A DNA stretch of 64,000 bases from Bog-473 sp963828505 (GTDB lineage: Bacteria; Actinomycetota; Acidimicrobiia; Acidimicrobiales; RAAP-2). Positions 44,761 to 52,526 of the stretch are shown here, in pieces (within the stretch, counting starts at the first letter, position 1; every line of letters starts with the position of its first letter). The position numbers and the translations under genes are program-made. Location: the NCBI GenBank assembly GCA_963828505.1, contig CAWHFM010000021.1:211715-275714 (forward strand), in the 5' to 3' direction. The notes beneath the pieces were generated by a model, which saw nothing but the letters and a program-made list of their open reading frames with translations, did no database searches and had not been told where the DNA came from.

Positions 44761-45873
44761 TCACAGCTGGCCAAAGCGATCCACGAGGTGGGCAGATACA
44801 CCATCAGAATCGAGCCGGCGAGCCACCAGATACCCGGCACCCATCCAGCCGCGCCGTGTCCATTTGCCGAACGAGAGATAGGTCCCTGGAGCCCCACTCG
44901 CTGCGGGGACCATCTTCACTCGCTCCAAGGCCTCTTTTGCTCCCCGCGGCGTGAGTGGTTGTGCATCGGCGAAGGCGTGGGTGAGGACGGTTGCCAAGTC
45001 TCGATTGACGACCGGCACGCAATATTCGGGGCGACGGCCATAGGCCGCCTCGAAGTCGTCAAGGAACTGTTGGCCGACCGGGTTGGCAGGGTCATATTGG
45101 TCGACACCGGTCCAGCCGAGCATGGACCTCCAAATCAACTCATTGATCCACGCGTTTTGGAAGGCGGTGCCCATGAACCGAGGCGGATCCCAGCCGATCG
45201 CATCCAGGACAGGGTTGACACCAAGGACTCCGAAGCCGAAACCGCAATGGACCAGTGCGTCGGGTTTGGCGTCATGCAACTTCTGCACTGCGCCACTCAC
45301 GTCCTGCGCCGTCTGGGCGATCCCTTCCTCCGCAACGATCCGGATGCCTTGCGCGGCGCAAGCCTTGCGAAAGTTCCGGATGTATGACTCGCCGATGAGG
45401 GATTGTTCGATCAGACAGCCAACCGTGGCATGCCCTCCTTTTACGAGAAGCTGAGCCCAAAAGATCGGCTCATCGGTCATTGAGCCCTGAGGGAGAGCGA
45501 ACGTCCATTCACCAAGCCAGTCCTCAGTGCCAGTAACGGAGATAGCAGGTACGTGGAAGCGAGACTCGATGGCCTCGCGAGTCGGTACGGCGTTGTCCGT
45601 AATTGCCGGCCCGAACACGGCGAGACAACCTTCCTCGACCAGTTCGCCATAGGCGTCGATGACCGCTTTGGCCGAACCCTTTGGGAGCCCCTCCACCTCT
45701 CGGAAGACAATCTCGACAGGTCGGTCGAGATCTCCACTTTCATGGGCCTGTCGAAAGACCAGCTCGAACGAGCGAGTGAGATCGAGCCGCTTTTCTTCAG
45801 GGTAACCATCGGGCAAAAGAAAATCGAACAAATAGCCGAGCTTGATCGGTTCCGCTTGACTCTCATATGACAC
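44761..45873 (-). CDS. LivJ-type ligand-binding protein without signal peptide
   Basis: About 370 residues of Peripla_BP_6 fold: IKLGYLFDFLLPDGYPEE, GCLAVFGPAITDNAVPTREA, VPAISVTGTEDWLGEWTFAL, GHATVGCLIEQSLIGESYIR and GPDQ-like ANPVGQQFLDDFEAAYGRRP. The GTG at 45873 is chosen because AAGGAGGAACC lies just upstream. No signal peptide or lipobox is present, so it probably binds its ligand in the cytosol or acts as a sensor rather than a transporter. Upstream neighbour is a normal exported member of the family. Confidence 0.85.
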   Translation of the reverse strand: MSYESQAEPIKLGYLFDFLLPDGYPEEKRLDLTRSFELVFRQAHESGDLDRPVEIVFREVEGLPKGSAKAVIDAYGELVEEGCLAVFGPAITDNAVPTREAIESRFHVPAISVTGTEDWLGEWTFALPQGSMTDEPIFWAQLLVKGGHATVGCLIEQSLIGESYIRNFRKACAAQGIRIVAEEGIAQTAQDVSGAVQKLHDAKPDALVHCGFGFGVLGVNPVLDAIGWDPPRFMGTAFQNAWINELIWRSMLGWTGVDQYDPANPVGQQFLDDFEAAYGRRPEYCVPVVNRDLATVLTHAFADAQPLTPRGAKEALERVKMVPAASGAPGTYLSFGKWTRRGWMGAGYLVARRLDSDGVSAHLVDRFGQL

Positions 45874-45953
45874 CGATGGTTCCTCCTTCTTGGTGGGGTG
45901 CACCCAACGTTGGGTCCTAACTCACGGCTGGTTAGTACGAAGTTCGCTGCCCC

Positions 45954-47192
45954 CTACGAACCTGTCCGAGTGCTCGTGCCTGCGTAGTCCGTTCCGCAGA
46001 ATGGCTTCGACGAGATGGGCACAAAGCCTGACTTCGCAGCTCGCAAGACCCATGCGCACTGGGGCAGGTCGTGACCGAAGACGGTGGAGTAGTTGATGGT
46101 GATGGGAAGCAGCCCGTTGCCGTTGTACGACTTGATGCCGCGCAACGCTTTGATGACGCCGGCCCGGCTCGGGTTCTGTCCCGCTCGCTGCAGCCCCTGG
46201 ATCATGAGATCGCAGCCGAGCCACGACAAATCCTGGCTGAAACTCGGGAACTCGCTCTTGGTGAAGTGTGCGTACTTCGTGAGGGCTGCGGACATCCGTG
46301 CGGTTCCCGCGTTGGGCAACGAGAACGGACGGGCCAGGGATAAGAAGTACGCCCCCCGGAGGCTCGACCATTCTGGTGAATGGATAATGCTCGGCTCGTA
46401 GCCCGTCGATAACAGAACCGCCTTGAGCTTCACACCCGCTTGCTCGAGTGCCGTAACGAGAGCGAAGTTCGAATCGTCGTCCATCGTCGGAAGTATCGCG
46501 TTCACGTGATTCTCTTTGGCGGTCAACGCCTCTGCGGTGAAGTCGACGCCGCCGAAGGGTACGGATGTATCCAACACACCGACCTTGCCCCCGGCCCGCT
46601 GGAAGGATTCGGCAGCGCCGATCGCTTCGTCGGCCGAGAGCGGGGACACACCGTAGCCGTAGGTGCCGATGGTCGTTCCCCCGTGCGTCTTCAAGAAGCT
46701 GCCGAAAATGCTGTTCACGGGCTCCGTCGGGTTCTCACTCCCTCGGAACGCGTCGAACATATTGGTATAGGGCTGTTCACCCCATTCGGGCCCGTCGGAG
46801 GAGTTACCCGTGACCGGAACACCGGCCTTCTGAGCATATTTCGCCGCCAAAAAGAGGAGGGGTGAGTTGGCAACGATCCCGATCGAGCCCTTGGAGATTG
46901 CGCCTTGGACCGCTGTCGAAGTCAGGGTCGGGTTCGTTTCGTCGTCGACAACCGACAAATTGATCTTCCTCCCGTTGACGCCCCCTTCAGCGTTCTGCAG
47001 GTCTACCCGAGCCACGCATCCCTGCTGGGAGTTGCCGAACTCCGAGGCGGCCGGCCCCGTCAGTGAGGAAATGTAGGTGATGTTCAGCGGCGCGCCCGAC
47101 GACGATGCGGGCGACGCCACGGCGACGAGCGTCGCCGCACCCAGGCTGATGACCGATGCGGCCAATAGTCCGTTCTTCACAAAACGCGGCAA
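45954..47192 (-). CDS. LivJ-type substrate-binding protein, exported
   Basis: 412 residues. The Sec signal peptide (VKNGLLAASVISLGAATLVA) is followed by LNITYISSLTGPAASEFGNS, the ligand-binding N-lobe, and KINLSVVDDETNPTLTSTAV. The C-lobe is present with SFSQDLSWLGCDLMIQGLQR. No lipobox is visible. TTG 47192 or GTG 47180 could be the start. The cluster has no ABC permease or ATPase gene, so the transporter lies elsewhere or the protein serves another role. Confidence 0.85.
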   Translation of the reverse strand: MPRFVKNGLLAASVISLGAATLVAVASPASSSGAPLNITYISSLTGPAASEFGNSQQGCVARVDLQNAEGGVNGRKINLSVVDDETNPTLTSTAVQGAISKGSIGIVANSPLLFLAAKYAQKAGVPVTGNSSDGPEWGEQPYTNMFDAFRGSENPTEPVNSIFGSFLKTHGGTTIGTYGYGVSPLSADEAIGAAESFQRAGGKVGVLDTSVPFGGVDFTAEALTAKENHVNAILPTMDDDSNFALVTALEQAGVKLKAVLLSTGYEPSIIHSPEWSSLRGAYFLSLARPFSLPNAGTARMSAALTKYAHFTKSEFPSFSQDLSWLGCDLMIQGLQRAGQNPSRAGVIKALRGIKSYNGNGLLPITINYSTVFGHDLPQCAWVLRAAKSGFVPISSKPFCGTDYAGTSTRTGS

Positions 47193-47393
47193 CCTCAGTT
47201 CCTATCTTTTGGGCGACGGCGGACCACGGATCCACTCGTGCCTGAGTTCACACGGCGGACGGCGCCGCGCTTTCTGCATCTCCCGATTGCGCAGGACGTG
47301 AGTGTTGCCATCATTGATGCCGACGTCGTAAGGGTCGTAACGGGTGGTTGCAGCATGGTTGTGGCATTCAACGCGCGTCTTTCGATCGATCGG

Positions 47394-48203
47394 TCAGGGA
47401 CCCAGGTGAGAGGCGCCCTGAAGCGGTTGGTTCGGCACGCCTGGAAACAAGGGGGCCGTTGGTCCGGCGGTCACCTGACCTTCTAACTTCGTCACGAGAT
47501 GAGGAGCGAAGACAGCGCCATACACCAGATTTGCGATGACGACGACACCGATGATTGACAGAATGGTTGACCGAAAAAGGCTCGGTGACCTCGTGTCGGC
47601 CCACGTTTCGATGACGGTGCGTCCTTCGGGATCCGTCCGTCCGAGGATGTAGGCGAAGACCATTACCACCACACCCATGGCGAGGGCGTCGTAGAGCGGA
47701 TATTGGTGTTTTGTCCCCTCCCACAGTGCAAGCCCGTGGATCACGCGGCCGTAGTAGAAGACGCCGAGCCCGGCCCCCAGGATCCCGCTGAAGAGGAAGG
47801 CCCAGAGGCAGCCGACGACGAGTCCGACACTTAGGAGGGTGGTCGGCCTGCGCCAGTGGAACCTCGCGCTCAGCCTTCGCCCGAGCGTGGCACCCACGAG
47901 GGCGGGCGTCACGAAATAGGAGATGTAGCCGATGGGCACCGACGCCGGCATCCCACCCCACGTCATGTCCAACGGCCACCACGACGGCATGCGGGGGATG
48001 GCGGGCGGGAACTGCGCATACATCGCCCAGTCGTAGGGCGCCTCGATCCACGAAATCGAGATCGCCGCGATGGAGACGAGCAGAAGTGGGTGGAGGCGGC
48101 GGCGGCGGTATGTGAGGTACACGCCGATGGCGAGGAAGCCGAACCCCCCGACGTAGGCAAAGCCGATGGCCGCCGTCAGCAAAGGGGTCAACCCATGGTT
48201 CAC
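47394..48203 (-). CDS. AveC-like (spirocyclase-type) membrane protein
   Basis: 269 residues with about six to seven membrane helices. The block SISWIEAPYDWAMYAQFPP and YGRVIHGLALWEGTKHQYPL match the AveC-like family, named for a cyclase/dehydratase in avermectin synthesis but widespread in actinobacteria. The GTG at 48203 overlaps the stop of a 38-residue gene (GTGA). The enzymatic role here is not known; proximity to a P450 suggests work on a polyketide-, steroid- or terpene-like substrate. Confidence 0.82.
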   Translation of the reverse strand: MNHGLTPLLTAAIGFAYVGGFGFLAIGVYLTYRRRRLHPLLLVSIAAISISWIEAPYDWAMYAQFPPAIPRMPSWWPLDMTWGGMPASVPIGYISYFVTPALVGATLGRRLSARFHWRRPTTLLSVGLVVGCLWAFLFSGILGAGLGVFYYGRVIHGLALWEGTKHQYPLYDALAMGVVVMVFAYILGRTDPEGRTVIETWADTRSPSLFRSTILSIIGVVVIANLVYGAVFAPHLVTKLEGQVTAGPTAPLFPGVPNQPLQGASHLGP

Positions 48204-48316
48204 CGATCACGCTCGTGACCCGGAGCACGACGTGCTTCTGGGTCGTAGCGAAGCACAAGCCCGAAAACGAGGACGATCAGTCCGAACAACGTGCCCAGCA
48301 TGATGACCGCGCCCAT
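48200..48316 (-). CDS. 38-residue single-helix membrane protein
   Basis: ATG at 48316 with AAGGGGTGGGGAC just upstream. It encodes MGAVIMLGTLFGLIVLVFGL and a short charged tail ending HERDR. One transmembrane helix, cytosolic basic tail. The stop overlaps the AveC-like start by GTGA, so it is very probably translated. It is the first gene of the minus-strand cluster and could be a small subunit or stabiliser of the AveC-like protein. Confidence 0.65.
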   Translation of the reverse strand: MGAVIMLGTLFGLIVLVFGLVLRYDPEARRAPGHERDR

Positions 48317-48351
48317 GTCCCCACCCCTTCGAAGCGAACTCCAAACCCCTT

Positions 48352-48369
48352 AGATAGCGTAGACTATCT
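48352..48369. promoter_or_regulatory. Probable TetR operator between TetR and AveC cluster
   Basis: AGATAGCGTAGACTATCT: 6-bp arms AGATAG/CTATCT around a 6-bp centre, in the only gap (48317-48411) between the divergent genes. It fits the size and placement of TetR-family operators and could control both directions. Binding by the adjacent TetR is inferred. Confidence 0.65.
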
Positions 48370-48411
48370 TACTTCGCGGCCGCCGAGCATTGGCTGGAAG
48401 AGTGAACGACC

Positions 48412-49080
48412 GTGTCCCAGCAACCTTCGACCAATAAGCAAGCGGCGGCGGCGGGGACACCGGCCCGGGCGACGCGTCGTCCCCGAGGCGAGCCCCGGAG
48501 ACTCCTGCTCGACGCCGCGCACGACCTCTTCGCCCGCCAGGACTACCGCAGTACCACCACACGCGAGATTGCTGAGGCTGCAGGCGTGATCGAACCCCTG
48601 CTCTTCCGTCACTTCGGGTCCAAGGCGGCCCTGTTCCGCGAGACCATGGTCGTTCCTTTCACCAGCTTCGTCGACGACTTCGGCCGGACGTGGCAGGCGG
48701 TCGTCCCCGAGGAGACGGACGAAGACGAGCTGGCCAGCCAATTCGTCGGACAGCTCTACGACGTGTTTGTGAAACATCAGGGCCTTGTTCTGACGTTGTT
48801 GGCCTCGGAGGCCCTCAGCGAGGAGGAGATGACTGAAGCCGGCATCGGCGATATCCGCCGGGCTTTGGCCCTCCTCGGCCGGATCAGCGCCGAGGGCATG
48901 GCCATTAGGGGGATGCGGTCGAGGCATCCGGACCTGGCGGCGTACTCGACGGTCGCGATGATCGCCGGCATGGCTGCATTGCGTTCGACCTATTTTGGAA
49001 CCAAGCAGCCTTCGAGGGAAGCGATCATCGAGGAGCTCACCCAGGCGATCCTCCACGGCTTCCTACATCGGGACGGCTGA
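48412..49080 (+). CDS. TetR-family transcriptional regulator
   Basis: 222 residues. The basic N-terminal tail (RATRRPRGEPRRLLLDAAHD) is followed by the HTH STTTREIAEAAGVIEPLLFR and HFGSKAALFRETMV. GTG start with a weak ribosome site. Divergent from the AveC-like/binding protein/P450 cluster with a palindrome in between, so it is the likely local repressor of that cluster. Confidence 0.9.
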   Translation: MSQQPSTNKQAAAAGTPARATRRPRGEPRRLLLDAAHDLFARQDYRSTTTREIAEAAGVIEPLLFRHFGSKAALFRETMVVPFTSFVDDFGRTWQAVVPEETDEDELASQFVGQLYDVFVKHQGLVLTLLASEALSEEEMTEAGIGDIRRALALLGRISAEGMAIRGMRSRHPDLAAYSTVAMIAGMAALRSTYFGTKQPSREAIIEELTQAILHGFLHRDG

Positions 49081-49320
49081 GCACCCAATGTGCCGCCCAA
49101 TCGATTGAAACATTCCGATTCTCCCAAAACTGGTAGAGGTTTGATAATCAGCTGCTGTTCCTCCCTGTTCCGCCCTCTTGCGCACCCCTGTGGGACACGT
49201 GAGCCAGGCGGTGAGCACTGTGCTCGCCCGCGAGTGCAGCCACGCTGAGATCGACGTCCCGACCATCGACACCATCGCGGGTCGCCCTTCCGAGAGGAGA
49301 TCTAAGGCGCGTGGGAGAAC

Positions 49321-49620
49321 ATGCTCTGGCACCAACTCCCCCAGCCGCTTCCACCCTTCGCCGACTTCTTGTCGCCCCTGGACGATGTCTTTGGCTGGCT
49401 CGCAGGCACGCTCCGCAGCGTTGAGACACCCCGAGCGTCGCTCGGCACATTAGACCCCGAGTGGGAGGCGCCCAAGGCCATCACGTCGTGCAGGCGAGGC
49501 GTACCTCTCGAGCTGCTCCGCTATGCCGGCGTGGATCGGCTGAAGGTCGACATCGACTACCGGGCCGAGAACGGGCGATGGGGATCACGGCGAGTCCGGC
49601 CACACTCACTGCGCTACACC
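49321..49620 (+). pseudogene. WYL-like domain fragment
   Basis: Reads LELLRYAGVDRLKVDIDYRA and GRWGSRRVRPHSLRYT, resembling the first strands of a WYL ligand-binding domain. It runs without a break into unrelated ClC-channel sequence at about 49620, so it is a fusion of fragments. Upstream (49081-49320) no gene is recognised. Confidence 0.45.
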
Positions 49621-50423
49621 CAAGTTCCCGTTGTGTTGGTCGTTGGCATTGCCACTGCGGTCTCGAAGCATCTCAGCTACGGCAGCATCTACACCACGAA
49701 GCTGTTGCGCCGGGGGATCGACATCGAGCGCCCGCTCCCGACCAATGTCCTGCACACCTTGACGGTTGCCGATGTCATGCACCCGTCGGGATGGGTGCCG
49801 CGGCCTTGGAGCTTGGGACGTCTCCGGACCGGCCGTCTCGCATCGCGGACGACGGCTGGGCCGTCTTGCTAGGCCAGGCGACCGACCTGGGGGCTCCACA
49901 GATCCTCTTCAGCGACGAGACCCTCGACCAGGCGTTGCGCCAGCTGGGCCTCTACGGCCGGTTCGGGCTCCCCGTTGTTTCACCCGACGAGAAGTATCTA
50001 CGAGGCTGGATCACGCGCCGCAACGTGCAGCACGCCGTGAGTGAGCGGATAGGCTCGGCTACCCGCGAGGCCGAGCTGGGCACGCTGGCCGCCGAGTTCT
50101 CCGAACCCGACGCGGCGGCGCGTCTCCACAAGCCGCCCAAACCCCTCCACGGCTACGACCTCTTCGAGATCCCCATCCGCGCATCGTCTCCGATTGTGGA
50201 TCGCCGCGTCCCTGAGGTGGCATGGCCACAGGGGTCGGTGGTGGTAGCCGTATCCGAAAACCACGAGCTTGTGGCTCCTCCAACCGACGCCCGGCTGCTC
50301 GCCGGCGAGCGCATCGTCATCCTCGCGCCTGTCGCTGAGGAAGGTTCTTCGGGAGCCTCCGTCGATGAAGGTGCCCATCCTGATCACGACGCGGACCGGG
50401 GAGAGGACGACCCGGCTGAGTAG
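49620..50423 (+). pseudogene. ClC chloride channel C-terminus with CBS and TrkA_C domains
   Basis: The first frame reads VVLVVGIATAVSKHLSYGSI and TTKLLRRGIDIERPLPTNVL, the last ClC helix and linker, then LTVADVMHP (CBS 1). After a frameshift near 49800 the second frame has ADDGWAVLLGQATDLGAPQI, LGLYGRFGLPVVSPDEKYLR and GWITRRNVQHAVS (CBS), then a TrkA_C-like end with VAVSENHELVAPPTDARLLA and GERIVILAP. The channel's membrane part is missing. Confidence 0.75.
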
Positions 50424-50609
50424 CGGACGGGCGGCGATCAGCGCTAGAGCAAGAAGTGACGGATTCAAAAGGAAGCGAACTGGGCTGCTTACTCCCTCTC
50501 GGACTCTACAACCCGTACCTTTATTGCTGACCGCGCTAAAATCACTCCTTTCGCTGGACGGCTCATCAAGGTGAGACACAACGCTCTGGGTTCTGACCTA
50601 TGGATTGCC

Positions 50610-51827
50610 TCAGTCCGAGTGAGGATCGACGGTGCTTTCGGGGGCGGCCAAGGTCCACGGACGCAACGCAAGCGCGACCGCCGGAAAGATGAGGACCGAG
50701 AGCAGCGCCGCACCGATCAACGCGGCGGCGGTGGCCTGGCTGAGGAGGTCGAGGGAAAGGCCGATCTCGGCGACCACAACCGGGAAGGTGAGTGTGGCCG
50801 CCTGGAGGAACCCCACGGCGATGGCCGGCCTCATCCCGAGGCGTCTGCGGTAGAGCAGGGCCGGTGCGCCGCGGACAATGAGGATGGAAACAACCAGGAG
50901 CGGGACGAGTTCGAGCGCCGAGGTTTGCGAGAAGAGCGCATCGACGTTGAACTGGGCTCCGGTGACGACGAAGAACACCGGTATGAGAAATCCGAAGCCA
51001 ATGGCGTCGAGCTTGGCCTGGAAGATCTCGATGTTGGGACGATCGTCGCGGTCGGCCACGCGAAGCACCACTCCGGCAACGAACGCCCCGAGCAGTGAGT
51101 CGACCCCGAATCCATGGGCGAGCGCGGCGAAGATCAACAAGATGACGAATGCGCCACGAACCCGGAGTTGAGACGCCGTGTCGTCGAGCGCACTGAGGAC
51201 GCGCGCCATCCTTCCCGAACGCCAGAGGGCATAGAGGCCAAGTCCCGTGAGCGCCGCCGCGACGCCCATGATTCCCACGTAGAGGATTTGTTCCGGTGTC
51301 GACTTGGCATCGGCCGAGAACAAGATGGTGAGCAACAAGAGCGAGGCAAATTCACCTACGGTGCCCGCCATAATGGCGAGCTGACCAAACTCACTATTGA
51401 TCTCCCCTGCGTCGCGCACGACTGGCACCACGATCCCCAGTGAGCTCGAGGTCAGGCACAGCGCTACGAGCCGGGGGTCGGCCGAGCCTGTTGCCAGCGA
51501 CGTGAGCCCGAAAGCGACCGGAAAAGCAAGGGCGAGCGAAATCACGTACGCGGTGCCAGTCACCCGCGCCATGGGATCCGAGAAGTGCTTCGGGTCGATG
51601 TCCTGTCCAGCCAGGAAGAGCAAGAACCCGAGGCCCATGAAATAGAGCAGCTCGACGGCACCCTGAGGCGTTACCCACCCGAGTCCCTGTGGCCCTACCG
51701 CCAGTCCGAGCAAGACCTCGAGCACCACCGCAGGCAACAGTCGTCCCGGCACGAGCCCGGCAAGCAACGGGGCCACGAACGCGACAGCCGCGACGACCAA
51801 CAGCCCCGTGAAGTCGAATGTGACCAT
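50610..51827 (-). CDS. Cation/proton antiporter (CPA2/KefB-like)
   Basis: 405 residues with about 12 membrane helices. The family region GFLLFLAGQDIDPKHFSD carries the acidic residues after helix 3, followed by LCLTSSSLGIVVPVVRDAGE and LLGAFVAGVVLRVADRDDRP; the last part has FFVVTGAQFNVDALF. No RCK domain is attached. It sits convergently to the broken ClC gene (CBS/TrkA_C), suggesting a former ion-homeostasis locus. The start has no strong ribosome site. Confidence 0.9.
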   Translation of the reverse strand: MVTFDFTGLLVVAAVAFVAPLLAGLVPGRLLPAVVLEVLLGLAVGPQGLGWVTPQGAVELLYFMGLGFLLFLAGQDIDPKHFSDPMARVTGTAYVISLALAFPVAFGLTSLATGSADPRLVALCLTSSSLGIVVPVVRDAGEINSEFGQLAIMAGTVGEFASLLLLTILFSADAKSTPEQILYVGIMGVAAALTGLGLYALWRSGRMARVLSALDDTASQLRVRGAFVILLIFAALAHGFGVDSLLGAFVAGVVLRVADRDDRPNIEIFQAKLDAIGFGFLIPVFFVVTGAQFNVDALFSQTSALELVPLLVVSILIVRGAPALLYRRRLGMRPAIAVGFLQAATLTFPVVVAEIGLSLDLLSQATAAALIGAALLSVLIFPAVALALRPWTLAAPESTVDPHSD

Positions 51828-51954
51828 CAGTTCAGGTCAGCGGTCGAAAACACGCCCTGGAGCGGACCCTCAGGAAGTGAGCCTGGATACGATCAACGGG
51901 GCCAGCGTCATCCTCCTGATACTGCCCGAAGTTCGTGCACCCTGCCACGCGTGC

Positions 51955-52375
51955 GGCTTTTGGTGGAGGTGAAGGGACTCGAACCCTCGGCCTCTACATT
52001 GCGAATGTCTGGTTCTCGATGTTTCGACCAGGGCCTTTCCGAGGACTTTCCTGGTGGCGGCGTTTCGATCCCCTCAGGTCCCCTCACGATCCCTCTCCTT
52101 CCCTCTCGGTAAAGACACGTAAAGACACGCCGGAGCGGAGTCGGGATGTGACCATGGATCGGTACTCAGGTCCGATCGGCGTGCCCTCACAACGCGCGGC
52201 GAATAGCGCCTGTTCCCTGTTGACAGCGATCACGTTCCTCGGCCGGCGAGCCGACATCACCGGCCCCTGCAGCGGGGTGCTTGATGCCGGGCCAGACGAC
52301 GGAACGCCGATGTTTCAATCCGCCCGGGGAGCGCTGGACCGCTCTTGTTGCTTGCAACTGTGCCCGCCGGGGAAG
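51955..52375 (+). repeat. Dispersed repeat copy C, with tRNA-like 3' end
   Basis: Longest full copy: tRNA/tmRNA-like 3' end on the minus strand (51961-52005, acceptor CACCTCC, T-arm GGGTTCGAGTCCC, CCA), then GGCGGCGTTTCGATCCCCTC, TCCCTCTCGGTAAAGACACG, GCGATCACGTTCCTCGGCCG, GGGCCAGACGACGGAACGCC. The peptide VEVKGLEPSASTLRM read across it is a known artefact of tRNA-derived sequence. Confidence 0.78.
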
Positions 52376-52390
52376 GGCCCGTGTAATAGT

Positions 52391-52434
52391 CCGAGTGCGC
52401 CACCGTAACGACGACGCGACGGTGGCGCACTCGG
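52391..52434. terminator. Perfect 16-bp stem-loop after the LAL regulator
   Basis: CCGAGTGCGCCACCGT (52391-52406), 12-base loop, ACGGTGGCGCACTCGG (52419-52434). No T run on either side. It lies about 90 bases past the stop of the LuxR-type gene and next to repeat copy C. It could terminate transcription or be part of the repeat. Confidence 0.5.
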
Positions 52435-52526
52435 GCGTAGGTGTCCAGACCGCTTGACACCACACTCTCGATACTGCGCGTGTTGTTGGCACCCCCCGGC
52501 GACGGCATCGACCGTAGGAGGGATGT

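Noticed and set aside
51961..52005. tRNA gene
   Set aside because: Only the T-arm and acceptor 3' strand are present; no anticodon arm, D-arm or matching 5' acceptor was found in any copy.
51935..52408. Protein-coding gene with GLEPSAS / GEGTRTLGL peptide
   Set aside because: These peptides arise from reading across tRNA-derived repeat sequence and recur in several frames at each repeat copy.
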